NCBI GenBank assembly: GCA_900321595.1
Contig: ONWP01000239.1
Location: 1-6,199, forward strand
Length of the DNA stretch: 6,199 nt
DNA from: an uncultured Eubacteriales bacterium
GTDB taxonomy: Bacteria > Bacillota > Clostridia > Oscillospirales > Acutalibacteraceae
Reading direction: 5' to 3'
The notes beneath the pieces were generated by a model. That model saw only the letters and a program-made list of their open reading frames with translations. It searched no databases and had not been told where the DNA came from. Shown piece after piece: positions 5,561 through 6,199 of this stretch (its first letter is position 1; each line of letters starts with the position of its first letter). The position numbers and the translations under genes were made by a program.

Positions 5561-5594
5561 AAAAACGCGGAGCCGGCCGGCTCTGCGTTTTTTT
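5561..5594. terminator. Bidirectional rho-independent terminator between the regulator gene and folC
   Basis: AAAAACGC (5561-5568) pairs with GCGTTTTT (5585-5592), and GAGCC (5570-5574) pairs with GGCTC (5579-5583) around a GGCC loop, with one G-T step at 5569/5584. The GC stem is flanked by an A run on the left and a T run on the right, so it works as a terminator for either strand. It serves the plus-strand regulator and the convergent folC, whose TAA stop (5593-5595) lies inside the T run. The 86 bases between the regulator stop and this stem hold only the second TTAACGTGTT copy; I see no gene there. Confidence 0.9.
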
Positions 5595-6199
5595 ATTTGT
5601 GTCCGCAGACCTCAAACAGCGTCGGCCGCAGATCCGCGCACAGATAAAGGGAACCGCACACGATGAGCGTATCCGACTTTGACAGGGAGGCCAGCACGCG
5701 CCGGACGGCCTGTCTGCCGGGCAGCGCCTCGGCCAAAACACCGCGAGACGCGAATTTGCCGGCGAGGACGTGCCGGGAGAGCCTGCGCGGATTATCCGGC
5801 TCGGTGCACCAGACTTTCGTGAAATACGGCGCGAGGATCGAGACGACCTCGTCCGTGTCCTTATCCGCCAGCATGCCGACGACGGCCTGCGCGTGTTTTT
5901 CGCCGAGGTATTTTTTCATCACAAGCGCCAGGGCGCGCGCGCTGTCCGGATTGTGGCACCCGTCGAGCAGGATCAGGGGCTCCCGCGCGATGATCTCGCA
6001 TCGCGCCGGGTTGCGTGTCTCGGCGAAGCCCCGGTCGTAGGCGTCCTTCGGGATGGAAAAGCCCTTGGATTCCAGCAGCTTCAGCGTCCGGTAGGCAAGC
6101 AGGGCGTTTCGTTTCTGGTGCTGGCCGGGAAACGGCACGCGCAGCAGCAGGTTGTCGGCGAAGATCCCGCTGCCGGTCAGATCCTCGAACAGCGTCGGG
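5593..6199 (-). CDS. folC: Folylpolyglutamate synthase / dihydrofolate synthase, C-terminal part (cut by window edge)
   Basis: FolC is a cytoplasmic Mur-ligase-family enzyme that uses ATP to add glutamate to folates and, in bifunctional forms, to dihydropteroate. The visible 201 residues cover the end of the central ATPase domain and the whole C-terminal domain. Landmarks in order: LLLRVPFPGQHQKRNALLA (about 17-35), corresponding to the family's LPGxHQxxNA hinge; ILLDGCHNPDSARALA, the conserved LDGAHNPD substrate and metal loop with Cys in place of the usual Ala; VVGMLADKD; CTEPDNPRRL; and the terminal VCGSLYLCADLR. The frame is open to base 6199, so the start, P-loop and folate-binding region lie outside and mono- versus bifunctionality cannot be judged. 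The stop at 5593 is embedded in the shared terminator. Confidence 0.94.
   Translation of the reverse strand, partial: PTLFEDLTGSGIFADNLLLRVPFPGQHQKRNALLAYRTLKLLESKGFSIPKDAYDRGFAETRNPARCEIIAREPLILLDGCHNPDSARALALVMKKYLGEKHAQAVVGMLADKDTDEVVSILAPYFTKVWCTEPDNPRRLSRHVLAGKFASRGVLAEALPGRQAVRRVLASLSKSDTLIVCGSLYLCADLRPTLFEVCGHK

Overview
The window looks like chromosomal DNA from a Gram-positive Clostridia-type Firmicute with a fairly GC-rich genome. The signs are GC-rich coding sequence broken by AT-rich promoters with near-consensus sigma-A boxes, strong AGGAGG-type ribosome binding sites, a membrane PASTA-domain kinase-like protein, and a zinc-ribbon/kinase fold typical of Clostridia. This taxonomic call is an inference from style and gene content; no marker long enough for firm placement is present.

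From left to right, almost everything is on the minus strand. The left edge holds the start of rnpA (RNase P protein; it continues off the window), preceded by rpmH (ribosomal protein L34) with a strong promoter at 380-409. Upstream on the same strand is a tight three-gene cluster: a 601-residue membrane protein (3144-4949), tldD (1740-3122) and tldE/pmbA (433-1734). It has 21- and 5-base gaps and probably forms one transcript from the promoter at 4983-5011. Next is a 27-codon reading frame with a very good ribosome binding site and one CxxC motif (5037-5120). On the plus strand, divergent from it, is a small XRE-type helix-turn-helix regulator (5217-5474) with its own promoter. A bidirectional terminator (5561-5594) separates it from the convergent 3' part of folC, which runs off the right edge.

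The most notable object is the membrane protein. It has an N-terminal four-cysteine zinc ribbon, a protein-kinase fold, one transmembrane helix and two extracellular PASTA domains. The kinase fold has lost essentially every catalytic residue: the VAIK lysine, the alpha-C glutamate, HRD reads HGG, the catalytic-loop Asn is Thr, and DFG reads GFT. It should therefore be a pseudokinase, a cell-wall-sensing scaffold rather than an enzyme. It is apparently co-transcribed with the TldD/TldE metalloprotease pair, which suggests an untested link between envelope sensing and peptide proteolysis.

Secondary points are the small CxxC reading frame, a 10-base repeat (TTAACGTGTT) that flanks the regulator gene with one copy at its predicted transcription start, and the absence of dnaA or recognisable DnaA boxes beside rpmH-rnpA, where they often lie in Firmicutes. 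No RNA genes, insertion sequences, CRISPR arrays or prophage genes were seen. No stretch above 300 bases lacks a gene.
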